This document shows, piece after piece, positions 48,106 through 58,417 of a stretch of 64,000 nt of DNA. The notes below the pieces were generated by a model. It was not told where the DNA came from. It made no database searches and saw only the letters and a program-made list of their open reading frames with translations. Numbering within the stretch: the first letter of the stretch is position 1; every line of letters starts with the position of its first letter. This DNA is from Allacma fusca (Eukaryota; Arthropoda; Collembola; Symphypleona; Sminthuridae): the NCBI GenBank assembly GCA_947179485.1, contig OX359246.1:35753632-35817631 (forward strand), written 5' to 3'. The position numbers and the translations under genes were made by a program.

Positions 48106-51100
48106 CTAATTATTGAGATTGCCACAAAACAGGAGGAAACTAATTAAAACTAATAAATTCATACTGAAATGCAAAACTGGCAGAACTCCATTACGCTCGA
48201 AAATGTGATTCCAAAATTTTGCTCTCTCTTGCAAGTACTTATCTTCAGTCTCAGGTCCCGCTTGTGGGGGGTAGTCAATGATGTACCAATCTACAACACT
48301 ATCGAGATCATTTCCCTTGTGTTTAGGAATGCTGTTCCATTTCTTCCCGAAAGCAGTTGCATCAGGGACCCTATTGCATATAGAAACGATTTTTGTTAGT
48401 TCACATTTCAGGGAAATAAAAAATAGGCCCTGAGCATTGTAAAATAGATGAACTCAGATGAGTTCATCAGATGAGTTCAGATGATAAGATAGTCTGAACT
48501 CATACAGAAGATATAGAGACTTTCCATCCTGCTTACCCATCTCGAGCAAAGGAAACCCACAAATGAACAAACATTTTAGAAAACTCTCCATCTTTGGATC
48601 CTTCCATTATATCTGGCCAACGTTTTTGAGGTTCTTGCAAGGAATTGAAGAGATATTGCATCTCATCAGCATGAATAGGTCCTACTTGTTCTAAATTTTG
48701 AAAAGCTCATCAGTACAGTATATTTTTCTATAAATTGCACGAATAAGTAATGATTTAAAAATCACAAAGCATTTTCCCAAAATTAATAAACTGGACCAAT
48801 GTGAGTAGTTCTGTAATTTAGTTACAATTTTGTTGCTTTTTTTGTGGTATTTTGTTGCAAAAACAGCAGCAAAATAACAAGTTTATATTCGTCCAACAAA
48901 TACGACAACAATAATAATATTGCAATTCAAAACAACAATTTCACTAAATGCAGTACGCTGTTAGACCTCATAGCTAGTTCCGGTTTGGGTATTAGTTGAA
49001 GTTCGGGTTTAGTTTCAAATTCAAATGAAATTGAAACTACTCGAATGAAAAACTCGTTTTTATTGAATTTTTATATGAAGTTTAGATATAAGTTTAAGCT
49101 TTAATTTAGATACTAGTTTCAATTCAGATCAATTTCAGATCAACATTGCATCGAAGTTCAAGATAGAATCGAAGTTCAAGATTGAATCGAAGTTCAAGAT
49201 TGAATCGAAGTTCAAGATTGAATCAAAGTTCAAGACTGATCAAAGTTCAAGACTGAACAGAAGTTCAAGGTTGAATCGAACAACAACAACAGAAAAATAT
49301 TACGTGCAACAACAACAACAAAATTATAACAAACTAAACTCGTTTCGTAAAACGTTCGCTCAAAAATAAACTAACAACTTACAGAACTTAAATGTAAGAT
49401 TAAAATTTGTTATAGAATTACTGAAATCTCGGACGCACAACTACTTGCATTTTTGGTGATGTATCTACAACTTGTAAACAAAAATAATGTAATAAATGTG
49501 TAATAAATGACACTCATAAATAACTTACCTTCCTCAGGAACATTTAAATAGTCCAAAAGGCCAAATGGACCATTGTATTTAAAAGTGTATGCATAAACTT
49601 CAGACCCTGCCTTGGTACTCAAAAGCGCTGCATTCCTCAGCCCCCAAAAGAAGTAAAAATCAGTCAGCAATTGCTCCAGACTAATCCTATCAATCGTACC
49701 GTTCGTTACGGTATGTCTTCCCTGGAAATAAAAGTCCCGAATTGATTGGGATACTCTCTCAATACTATCCTCAGGCTGGACGAAGAAACTGTAGTCCGTG
49801 ATTGATAGCAAAGTTGAGGTCCAGTTTTCGTTTAGGGACCCTACAGCTCCATTGTCTTTGGATATCACTGAAAACATAGAACATAAAAAATCTTTAAATC
49901 ATATTTCTCCATACGTAAAAATCTTCTAAACATTTAATCAATTTTTTGAGACTGTACTAACTAAGTGCTGTTCCCAGAAGCTCCATTTCGATTCGGCCAA
50001 TCATAAGGGGTAAATGCTTGCTGTTGTCTCCACTCCGAATGAGAGTCTCCATTGGTTCAGGGAATACGGAATAGTCTCCTGCTGGAACATTCTTATCAAT
50101 CGTCGGACCAAACTAAAGACAAAAAAATGTATTCACAGGAAATAATAATTTTACTAGGTGATTTAATTTTGAAGCCAGGCTAAGATATTCATTTTGATAA
50201 GGGAACTGTCATATTTTTACCTGGTAAATTTTCTGTTCCTGTATTATATTCCAAATCGACTCATTCTTCAAACACTCTAGCTTCAGAGAATTATTTAAAC
50301 CATTGCAGCAAAGTCGCTCAAGAAAGTTTTTGTATGTTTCTGCGGGATCCGGAACAACATTCCAAGAATTGAGTGCAGAGCCGCTTTGAGCGATGACACT
50401 GTGAAAGAGCCCTGTAAAATAAATTTTTAAGACGTTACACTCATAATCTTGTTACACTTCGTAGAGCGTTCATTACATACTGTATGTATTCAGTGCTCTC
50501 CCACTATAAGAGCAGTCATAAAAGGAATTAAATCTCAGTCTTGAAGTCATATGCAGTTACTTTTGCTAGGATAAAAATTGGTAAAAAAAATATCGAGGAT
50601 GGGAAATGCCCCAAAATGTAACTGTAACTGTAATTGAAAATTACTTAGATGTCTCCTATACAGATATCTATAGTTTCTTCAAACATACCTTTTGCTGCAG
50701 GGCAAAGCATTAAACTGTGAGCTGCTGCTCCCCCAACAGACTCACCGAAAATGGTTACTTTCCCCGGATTACCCCCAAAATGTTGAATATTCTTCTGAAC
50801 CCACTGCAATGCCAGGATCATATCCTTGAAGCCCATGTTCCCAGTCACAAGTCCATCTCCTGTATTAAGGAACCCCAGAGCACCCAAGCGATAGTTGATA
50901 GTGATGAGGATCACATCTTCGTCCATGAAATAGTTCGGGCCTACAATGGATCCACCTCCAGAAATGTAAGCCCCGCCGTGGATATAAAACATTGTTGTGA
51001 GGTTGGCACTAAATTGACTCTAAATATCCAGATCATAGATGTATCTATCTGCATACATAAATCAAGTGTAAATAAATACTTCCCCAATGTTTAAATGGAT

Positions 51101-51735
51101 CTCCTTTATTGGAGTCCTTGCCATATAAGCAATTGCTTTATAGAAGCATTTTTTTAAAGAACATTTTTTTCAAATTCCTGTTTAACACAAATGTGCTTGA
51201 ATTAATGTAAGGGTGCTCTTATAAATTGAAATTACTATTTATAAATTCTAACCCACAAAATCACAACGTGCATGTATTTAAGTTTAACCTGATTGTCAGT
51301 TGGAACAAAAACGTTTAGAAATAAACAGTCTTCGGTGACGCAGATGTAAGTTTGAGTCATTTCCTGATATTGCGGGCATAAATTTCCAGCCCTTGTGGCA
51401 TCCCGGATCCCTTGCCATGACTCAGGTTCTACCGGTGGCTATTCAAATTATTAACATGATTAAACAATTTAAAATATTACAAAAATTTTAAGAAAACGTT
51501 TCAAAAATTAAGTGATAACAAAAGTGATTACCTCAAATCTCTCCGCCACTGCGTAAGGGATCCCTTCAAAAGACGCAAATGTTCTGCCTCCACGGGAGAC
51601 CTGCCATCGACCTTTTAGACTCCCGGATTCCAAAGTAACAATTGGATTTGACAACTGAATGCATTCTGATAATTTAAAAATGTGACAGCTAAAAAATAAA
51701 ATAAATAGGGAAAGGGTTACATTGAAATGTGTCAT
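48106..51735 (-). CDS. Type-B carboxylesterase, secreted or membrane-anchored (8 exons)
   Basis: Exons in coding order: 51735-51532, 51438-51289, 51019-50689, 50411-50221, 50112-49962, 49867-49529, 48690-48537 and 48370-48106. Phases fit at all junctions; the total is 1,785 nt or 594 residues plus TAG. The family hydrolyses ester bonds with a Ser-His-Glu triad in an alpha/beta-hydrolase fold; substrates range from juvenile hormone to xenobiotics. Seen: a signal peptide at about 1-25; an EDCLFLNVF signature near 101-109; the oxyanion-hole HGGAY at 132-136; the nucleophile elbow GESVGG with Ser212; a probable acid Glu336; and His462 in the HADEMQYLF block. Val follows the active serine where Ala is usual. 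The C-terminus has a hydrophobic stretch (about 576-590) that could be a GPI signal or membrane anchor. Potential N-glycosylation sites include NLT near 124. The start is the first ATG before the signal peptide. The exact subfamily cannot be named. Confidence 0.93.
48691..49528 (-). other. Intron 6 of the carboxylesterase gene (838 bp)
   Basis: The donor is GAAG|GTAAG and the acceptor is TTTAG|AACAAG on the minus strand. It is the longest intron of this gene and contains an 18-bp tandem repeat (49151-49278) and CAA-rich DNA. Confidence 0.8.
49151..49278. repeat. 18-bp tandem repeat in carboxylesterase intron
   Basis: About seven degenerate copies of TCGAAGTTCAAGATTGAA. The first four units are exactly 18 bp apart; later ones drift by small indels. 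It lies inside an intron, with no coding meaning seen. Confidence 0.85.
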
Positions 51736-52683
51736 TTTTCAGCTTGGCCGTCTGCTCATTTGTATCTAAATATAAGGAAGCTTCTGCTTGCTCTATTTCC
51801 AGTTTTTTTGATTAATTTTGAGTTATCTCCATTTGGATGATAGGATTATTTTTGTTCTTATCAGTTTAGTATTAACTTTGTTGTAATTAAATTTATGTGG
51901 TTGGGTCCAGCATTTGGAAAAAGGGGATGTTTTATTGACCCAAATTACATGTGTGTGCATTGCATAAATAATCTTTTAATGTCTACTCATAATATATTCG
52001 TTTATGTTTGATTTGCTTGGCCATGTTGTATTTTTAGGATTTTGTATTATTTTTTGACACATTCGTACTACCCTACTGGTGTTGTGCTTTTTATCTGGTT
52101 GTCAGTCATTACGTGTAGTGTACTACTGAACCTTATTACAGTCAACAGATAATTCATGCCGTTGACAGTGACAAATAGCAGAAACAGTCCGAAGTGAATT
52201 GATTTTGGAGGAGACAGGGTCAATCGTGATGACCTTAGTGCATTCAATTTTTATAACCGATGTTATGAAGTCAACCGTAAGATGTCAGGCACACATCTGA
52301 TATCCAATATGAGTTCATTAAGTGTTAAGTCGCCAGAAATTTAGCCTTGCTCCCTATATTGTGAGCCCACAAGGGTCAATCCCAAGGTTCACAAGTTTTA
52401 GAAACTTGTGTGATAGCTCCTAGTTAAGCGCATGAAGCTTCTTGCAAATGAGCGGCGAAAGATAATTAATAAAATAAATTTGGCTGGGAGCAAAAATTTA
52501 ACAAAACATTAAACCCTAAAATCAGCAAATATCTCGACTCTCGCGTCATAATTTTGACGGTTGTGATTTTCGACCCAGGAGTATGAAACATTTTGGAAAA
52601 TCTTGCAACAAATTGCTTCAAAACGAGGGAAATAATTAATCTAGCCTTCCTTTGGAGTAATTTGGTTGCAAATGATGCAATAT
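51736..52683. other. Spacer upstream of the carboxylesterase
   Basis: This should contain the carboxylesterase promoter (minus strand). I see no clear core promoter and no other gene. The right end adjoins the probable left end of the gypsy-like element. Confidence 0.4.
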
Positions 52684-53133
52684 TGTTACGGATATATTAT
52701 AAATACGCTAGAATAAGCATAATCTAAGTCAGCAAATAATTTGGAAGGTCGTAAGCAAGGGCTACGTGACGCCAAACGCTGACATAACATAATTATAAGT
52801 AAAGGAAAGGAAATGATTCAGATTATTTAATAAACAATAAAGATAGGAATAAGATTTAGGATTAGATTAAGACACGTAGATTTAGTACAAGTTCTAATCT
52901 CGACTTCAAGCAAGCAACATCAAGAGGAGCCGCACCTAGAGTCCATTCCCTCCGGGATGGATCTCAAAAGGTAGCAAGCGGGGCAACATGAAATTCGGAG
53001 AATTTCAGGAAGAAGAGATTCAGACTTCAAATTCTATTTTGTGTAAAAATGTTATTTGTTCAGTGTAAATTGTATCAGTTCTAGGAACAATAAATTTGGC
53101 CCGATCAATTATAAACGAACCTACACAACAGAA
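52684..53133 (+). repeat. Possible 5' LTR of the gypsy-like element
   Basis: The sequence begins TGTTACG and contains AATAAA at 53089-53094 and ACAACA at 53128-53133, which would give a repeat of about 450 bp. The right border is a guess. Neither a second copy nor a convincing primer-binding site was seen. Confidence 0.25.
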
Positions 53134-53941
53134 TCAATAGTTCCATTTATTCATGAGTTTCACCAACATCGAAACCATAATTCAGGGGAATTGAACGCCC
53201 GAACCTAGGCTACATTGTCTATTACCCACACAACATCAATACCCGGGTGATACAAATGTAACATGATGTTTCTGCCAGGCCTTCGGGTTTTTTTGGTAAG
53301 GACCCGGAGGATCCGTAGGTCGGGGACCTGCGGATGACCCTGAAACAAAGACCAACTTTGTAGCAAGTACGGTCGCAGTTTTCAAAATTCATGGGATGGA
53401 AGTATGGGGCTCGATAAGGAGAAGATGTTTCATTTCTCTCCAGGGCCACCCGAAACTTCTCGTGAAAGGCAGTTATAACATGCAACAATGTTACCTCAAG
53501 AAAGAAAATTTGGCCATTATCATCACGCGCGGATTCAAATAACAGTTCAGAAGTCCTAGTGCGGCACTAGAAAAAGAACTATTTTTGTGGCCAGAAATAT
53601 TATTTTAAGTGACCAGTGAAATTGGGACTCTTTCCAACCGGAAAATTAGGGGAAGAGGACGTCCAATAAGGTAATACAATTTTTCTTTAAGGTTCATGAA
53701 TTTCATGTTTAGGAGCGCATTAATTTTGTCACGTAGTTACGAGGCGTAGCTAATATTCAGGAGTAATTAACCAGAATTTAGGTGCAAATCATAGATTTAA
53801 ATTAGAAAATTGCGCATATATGTATATGTATTTTGTGGTTTTCAGAGTACATAGTAGGTGTGTGTGCATAAAAAATTTTCACCCAAATTAGCTTCTTCCA
53901 GTAAAAATAAGTCTTCTTCTATCTTTTTAGACGCCTAAAAT

Positions 53942-54957
53942 GCCGGGCTTGAGCGTAGGCATAAACAGTGTTCGTATTGTAAAGAGAACTATTCCGGCTG
54001 AAGGGCCGACGTTAATTGAGCGCAGTATAATAGTAATCTTTCTCTTCGTAAGTTTTAAGTTCCTAATTTCAAAAGGGCCGTTTTTGAGCGTTGAAATTCT
54101 TTTAACTCTTCAAATTACTTTTCAAAGTTTGGGAAACCCCAGGCTAGGGGATAGGAACCCAAAACACAATTAAAATCTTTCAATTAATTGGGACATTTTT
54201 TTATTAATACAAGACTCTCAAAATTCACTTTCAAAGCTAAGTTTAAAGCAAAAATATGATCTATCTTTCAAGTAAATAAATCAAAAAAAAAATTTTCACT
54301 CTCTTCTTTCTCTACATCTTTTCTCCTTCTAGTATAAGCACATTTGAAGGGCCGGGATTGAGCACAAATGTCTTTAGATTCTTTTATCTCCAAATTACGT
54401 AATTAAGAGCCCCTTGGCTAGGTGGCAAAACCCAATTAAAACTCTTTCGCTGAAAATTACTTTCTTTACCTGATGTGTAGGTTTACACGGGTAACAATAG
54501 GATCTATCATAAACTTTTCACAAACATCTTTTCTTCTTCCATCTTTCCATTTTCTACCAGAAGGGCCGGCTTGAGCGCTGGGTAATTAGGACATAATTGT
54601 CATGGGTTTTGGCAAATATTAGGACTTTAAAGTTAATCCGGAAGGCCGAATGTGAGCACGGAGCATATCAGATTTCAGTTAGTTATTTTGCAAATTAAAA
54701 CCTATATAACTCAGTTAGAGAGCATAGGTAGATCAGACTATCTAAAGATTATAGTATGTAAGGTGAACAAAATTTTCTCGGGAGGGCCGAATATGAGCAC
54801 CGAGGTGATTAGGACAGTTTAATTAAGGTTTGAACAAAATTTAGTCCAAAGGGCCGAGGTACATTGAGCGTGGACACATTGGCATAGTATATAAGCATAC
54901 ATATAAGAAAATTCTCATCTACGTAGTTTTAGGGATTCAAGGGCCGAAATGTGAGCG
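53942..54957 (+). repeat. Repeated GGGCCG-TGAGC motif, nine copies
   Basis: Motif copies start at 53942, 54003, 54075, 54349, 54563, 54643, 54784, 54851 and 54941. Each has (G)GGCCG or GCCGGG followed after 0-9 bases by TTGAGCG, TTGAGCA, TGAGCAC or TGAGCG. A degenerate tenth copy lies at 55676-55694. Three copies (53942, 54349, 54563) are preceded by a pyrimidine-rich tract and an AG. Spacing is irregular (about 60-270 bp). Confidence 0.75.
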
Positions 54958-55755
54958 GAATCATTGTTGTATATAAGTTTTAGTATACGTAGAATCCGAG
55001 AGGCTAGGAAGATTAGGAGGGACCTTATGGTTTAGTAGGTTACGAGTCATTCCAAGCACGGAGGTGATCGGATGGAGTGCCGACAAAAGTACCGATAAGC
55101 CTGTGACCTACTAGAGGTAATCGGAGAGGCTATGATTGACGCACCGATATAGGTATATGTTTGTAATGTGCCCGAGCTAGCGGATAGGTAACAGCAATGA
55201 CTATTACTAGTAAGGAGGTCCATGGGTTAGTGGATAGGATAACAGGGGACATTCCAAAGCACGGAGGTTCACTTTAAAATCTATGTATGCGGTTTCCAGC
55301 TATGGCCATACATAGGGACTTTCATATTTATTACTTCTTCCATAGATGACTCATGGTTTTGAGTGCATCATAAGTTTAGCCATTCTCGAAGGATTTTGCT
55401 AGAGTAGAGAGAATTGGCATAAGAAACCACAGGCTCATGGCTTTTGAGATTTGGCTATAGGGATAGGCATTCAGTAAATTCTGGTGCTTTCAGTTTTTAT
55501 TGTCTACGTCAGATACAAGCCTTGCTGATGGTAGGATCGGTTCAAGGAAGTTCTTAGGTACGAATTAGGACGCGAAACATATCCTTTGGGGCAGAAGGGT
55601 AATTAGTAGCGAGGAATACAGTCCTTATTAATTCTGGGAATCATTACAGGAGTATTTAGGGAAATTTAGGCAACACCGGCCCGAATGTGAGGAGTGTTGA
55701 TTGACAATAAGACTGCTAATTTAAGGAGTTAGACGCAACTAGCCATTGCAAATAA

Positions 55756-56000
55756 GTAAGTTTAAGAGGGTTAAGTTTTAAGTTGAGTAAGTTTAAGAGC
55801 AGTAAGTTTTAAGGAGGATAGGATTAAGGAGACTAAGTTTAGAGAAGGTTTAAGTTTTAAAGGACACTAAGTTTTAAGGGGAATAGGTTTTAAGGAGTTT
55901 AAGTTTTAAGGGAATTAAGTTTAAAAGCAGTTAGGTTTTAAGGAAGGAATAAGTTTTAGAGGAAATTAAGATTAGAAAAGTTTAGGTTTTAAGGAAATTC
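55756..56000 (+). repeat. AAGTTTTAAGG repeat array
   Basis: About fifteen copies of AAGTTTTAAGG or AAGTTTAAG variants at irregular 15-25-bp steps, separated by purine-rich words such as GGAATA and GAGACT. The array lies directly before the first ORF of the element. It has no open frame of note. Confidence 0.8.
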
Positions 56001-56377
56001 AGGTGGCAACACCTGAAGGTACTCATTGGAAACGTTAAGATTACAGAACAATTAAGTTTAAGATAGGGTCACAGCTAAAGTTAGGGACGTTCAGGGATTG
56101 AACACTTAGGTTATAAGCACAGAAAATTTCTTTTACAGGTTTCATCACCAAATCGGCAAATTAAGTTTAACAACTAGGGTTACATAAGCATAGGCATACA
56201 AGGCAAAATTTTAGGAAACGGTTTAAGTTGAAATTTGGCATAAGTTTTAAGAAGGTTTTCAGGATTGAATTTGACAAAAGAACTCTCACAACCGTCAAAC
56301 AAATTCATAAAACCAAACTCTACGAAACGCCTTAGCATTTTTCAGCCCATCAAGAAAAAGTTAGGACGTTTACAGGT

Positions 56378-58417
56378 ATGGAACCCGAAAAGAACCAACA
56401 TCCATCAAGAAGGGAACCACCACCTGCACCTTCAATACCATCTCGAAGGACTACGCGATCTGAGGGACCAGTACCACAGAATGAGACAGGCTTGGAGGAG
56501 ATCCTCGCCCGTAGAAAAGAGGAGAGGAAAGCAGCAAAAGCCAAAGCTAATACAGTAACGGCAGGTGTAGACCTCTCTTCAACGTCTTCAGCTTCGACAT
56601 CTATAGTCATGGAAGAATCCGGCAGTACAACCCTGGCATTATCTGCACAAAGTCCATCGGGCTCGCAGGCCATGGGGCACGGAGATAATCCTGACAATAA
56701 TGATGAAAGCATCGATGTGTTCTTGGACACGGTGTCAACACCTGTAACAGGTACGGCAACCAGTCCTAGACGAACACCAACAGTATCGACAGCACAAACA
56801 CCAAAGTTTTCAAAAACAAAGGTGGCGCAAGGACAAAATCTCCATAGACTAGCTATGCAACGAGAATTACGCGACCTCGAGGTAACCAACCTGGAGGGTC
56901 AACAGGTCCAACAGGACCAGGAGGTTGAGGCCACAGGCGAATTCATGCTAAATGCTAGAGGAGACATGGTTTTTGTCAGTCACGATGCTGACCCAACGAT
57001 CAAGGAAATCCTGTCGCAATACAATCAACCTGAGGAAAGACCAACTAGTAGCGCTGCCATGTCATCATTTGAAATTCTCACGGATCCTGGAAGCAATCAT
57101 ACAAGCGCAGAGGAGGTCGAGCAAGGATTTGCAACTCCAGAAAGTGAGATGGAAGACGTGACCAATGAATCACCCAACAATGTGGTTGTCAGCAACTTGA
57201 CAAACCCAGTTGGCAACGGAGACATTCCTCAAGACACGAGCGTACAATCCCAACAGGATGTACAAAGTCGAGGAATGTGCAGCAAAACTACTGGACAAAC
57301 AGAACAACAGGTTAATCAGCAAAGCTCAACGGAATTGGATGACTTGGAGGATTCCAATAGACCAATCGCTATAGCAACAAGTACACCAGAGATTATCCAG
57401 CAAGGGAATCTCAGTACACACTCATCATTTAGGGACAATTTAGCAATAACTCAATCGGACGAGTCGACCGAACAGAGCGAACAAGGTGACTCACCAACAG
57501 GAGTGCCACGTACTAATAACAGTATAGGGAGTGATCGTGACCAGGTCACTACTCAATTAAATCAGCAGTTATCAAATTTAAGTATCAGTGACCACCGTAA
57601 AGCTTCACAGTCAAATACGACAGTTTCTCAACAACCAGATATACAACAACTTGTGCGAGATAGGTTTCTATCAAGACCATCTCCAGGATTTGCCAATAGA
57701 GGAGACGTAGGCTTTCAAAGGACACTCAGCCGGGTGTCTGAGTCTACAGAACAGGAAGGCCCAGTCGAGGATCAGTTACCACCGATCAGAGAAGGGCAAG
57801 ATAACATCCAAAGAGTGGAGGAAAATTTCATACAATTAGTGACAGGTACAGGTGTGATAGTACCAGCGGGTTCATTTCAACAACTAGTGACCACAGCAGG
57901 CTTCCAACGGAACACAGTAGAAAATTTTCTGGTAGTTCGAGGATTGGAAGGACAACTCATAGAGGTGTATCACAGGTTAGCTCAAAATCTTTATACAGGT
58001 ACAGTCCAGTGGACACATTTTTTCCTTAGATTAGCTGAAGTCACCCACAGACGGGACAATAACAGAGATCCGAATAGGGAAGAAAGGGAAGTGTTACGTA
58101 CACGTGCCTTTGAGTACGGTCGGAACGTCAGGGACAACATCTTCATCCCCACCGACGTCATCCGAAACCTTTTAGAGCACCGGGTATTGTCGTTGAGAAG
58201 TCACCAGGCACACCAGGATAGCCAGATTTTCTTCAACGATACACCTAGGTACACAACCGTGATACAATCCGGAAGACTTAGTGAAAATCTAGAATTTGGT
58301 CAACCACGACAAGAAAGACGAGTCAGCGACGAGAGTAGGCCAGGTCCAGAACAAGATCCAGATAACAACGAGACCATTGACTCGGGGTCATTGACTCCAG
58401 CACTGACGACATCATAA
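56378..58417 (+). CDS. Gypsy-like element ORF1, 679 residues, function unknown
   Basis: The ATG at 56378 is the first in this frame after a TAG at 56333; the frame ends with TAA at 58415. The product is polar and mostly low-complexity, rich in Gln, Ser, Thr, Asn, Glu and Pro. A charged Lys/Arg/Glu helix lies around residues 42-60. A more globular part at about 480-640 has regular hydrophobic spacing (segments around FIQLVTGTGVIV, FLVVRGLEGQLIEVYHRLAQ and FEYGRNVRDNIF). No catalytic motif or known domain was recognised. It could be a Gag-extension protein or the first part of a frameshifted Gag precursor. Met occurs several times up to about residue 302 and then never again. The next ORF starts in the -1 frame and overlaps this one by 37 nt. 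Confidence 0.7.
   Translation: MEPEKNQHPSRREPPPAPSIPSRRTTRSEGPVPQNETGLEEILARRKEERKAAKAKANTVTAGVDLSSTSSASTSIVMEESGSTTLALSAQSPSGSQAMGHGDNPDNNDESIDVFLDTVSTPVTGTATSPRRTPTVSTAQTPKFSKTKVAQGQNLHRLAMQRELRDLEVTNLEGQQVQQDQEVEATGEFMLNARGDMVFVSHDADPTIKEILSQYNQPEERPTSSAAMSSFEILTDPGSNHTSAEEVEQGFATPESEMEDVTNESPNNVVVSNLTNPVGNGDIPQDTSVQSQQDVQSRGMCSKTTGQTEQQVNQQSSTELDDLEDSNRPIAIATSTPEIIQQGNLSTHSSFRDNLAITQSDESTEQSEQGDSPTGVPRTNNSIGSDRDQVTTQLNQQLSNLSISDHRKASQSNTTVSQQPDIQQLVRDRFLSRPSPGFANRGDVGFQRTLSRVSESTEQEGPVEDQLPPIREGQDNIQRVEENFIQLVTGTGVIVPAGSFQQLVTTAGFQRNTVENFLVVRGLEGQLIEVYHRLAQNLYTGTVQWTHFFLRLAEVTHRRDNNRDPNREEREVLRTRAFEYGRNVRDNIFIPTDVIRNLLEHRVLSLRSHQAHQDSQIFFNDTPRYTTVIQSGRLSENLEFGQPRQERRVSDESRPGPEQDPDNNETIDSGSLTPALTTS

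Larger units (their letters stand above)
53134..56377 (+). other. Long repeated leader of the gypsy-like element
   Basis: About 3.2 kb with no substantial ORF; the longest AUG frame is 77 codons at 53940-54173. It is built of three kinds of repeats: a GGGCCG...TGAGC motif (53942-54957), a zone around 55050-55270 in which CATTCCAAGCACGGAGGT recurs, and an AAGTTTTAAGG array (about 55756-56000). Unlike the coding zone downstream, this region contains many ATGs. It could serve as an untranslated packaging or regulatory leader, or be partly removed by splicing. None of these roles is shown by the sequence. Confidence 0.55.

Noticed and set aside
53170..53215. tRNA-Lys-type primer-binding site containing CGCCCGAAC
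   Set aside because: Only nine bases match and there is no TGG start at an LTR end, so it is not supported.
53222..53488. 88-codon minus-strand frame near the proposed 5' LTR
   Set aside because: No similarity, antisense to the retroelement, no splice or start context.
53940..54173. 77-codon AUG frame in the gypsy-like leader
   Set aside because: It overlaps the repeated leader motifs, has no family features and is best seen as a chance upstream ORF.
56350..56889. 179-codon minus-strand frame antisense to ORF1
   Set aside because: It is a shadow of ORF1; the plus-strand frame is far longer and contiguous with Gag.
58381..58417. Classical slippery heptamer in the ORF1/ORF2 overlap
   Set aside because: No X XXY YYZ sequence in the correct frame is present; the mechanism stays open.
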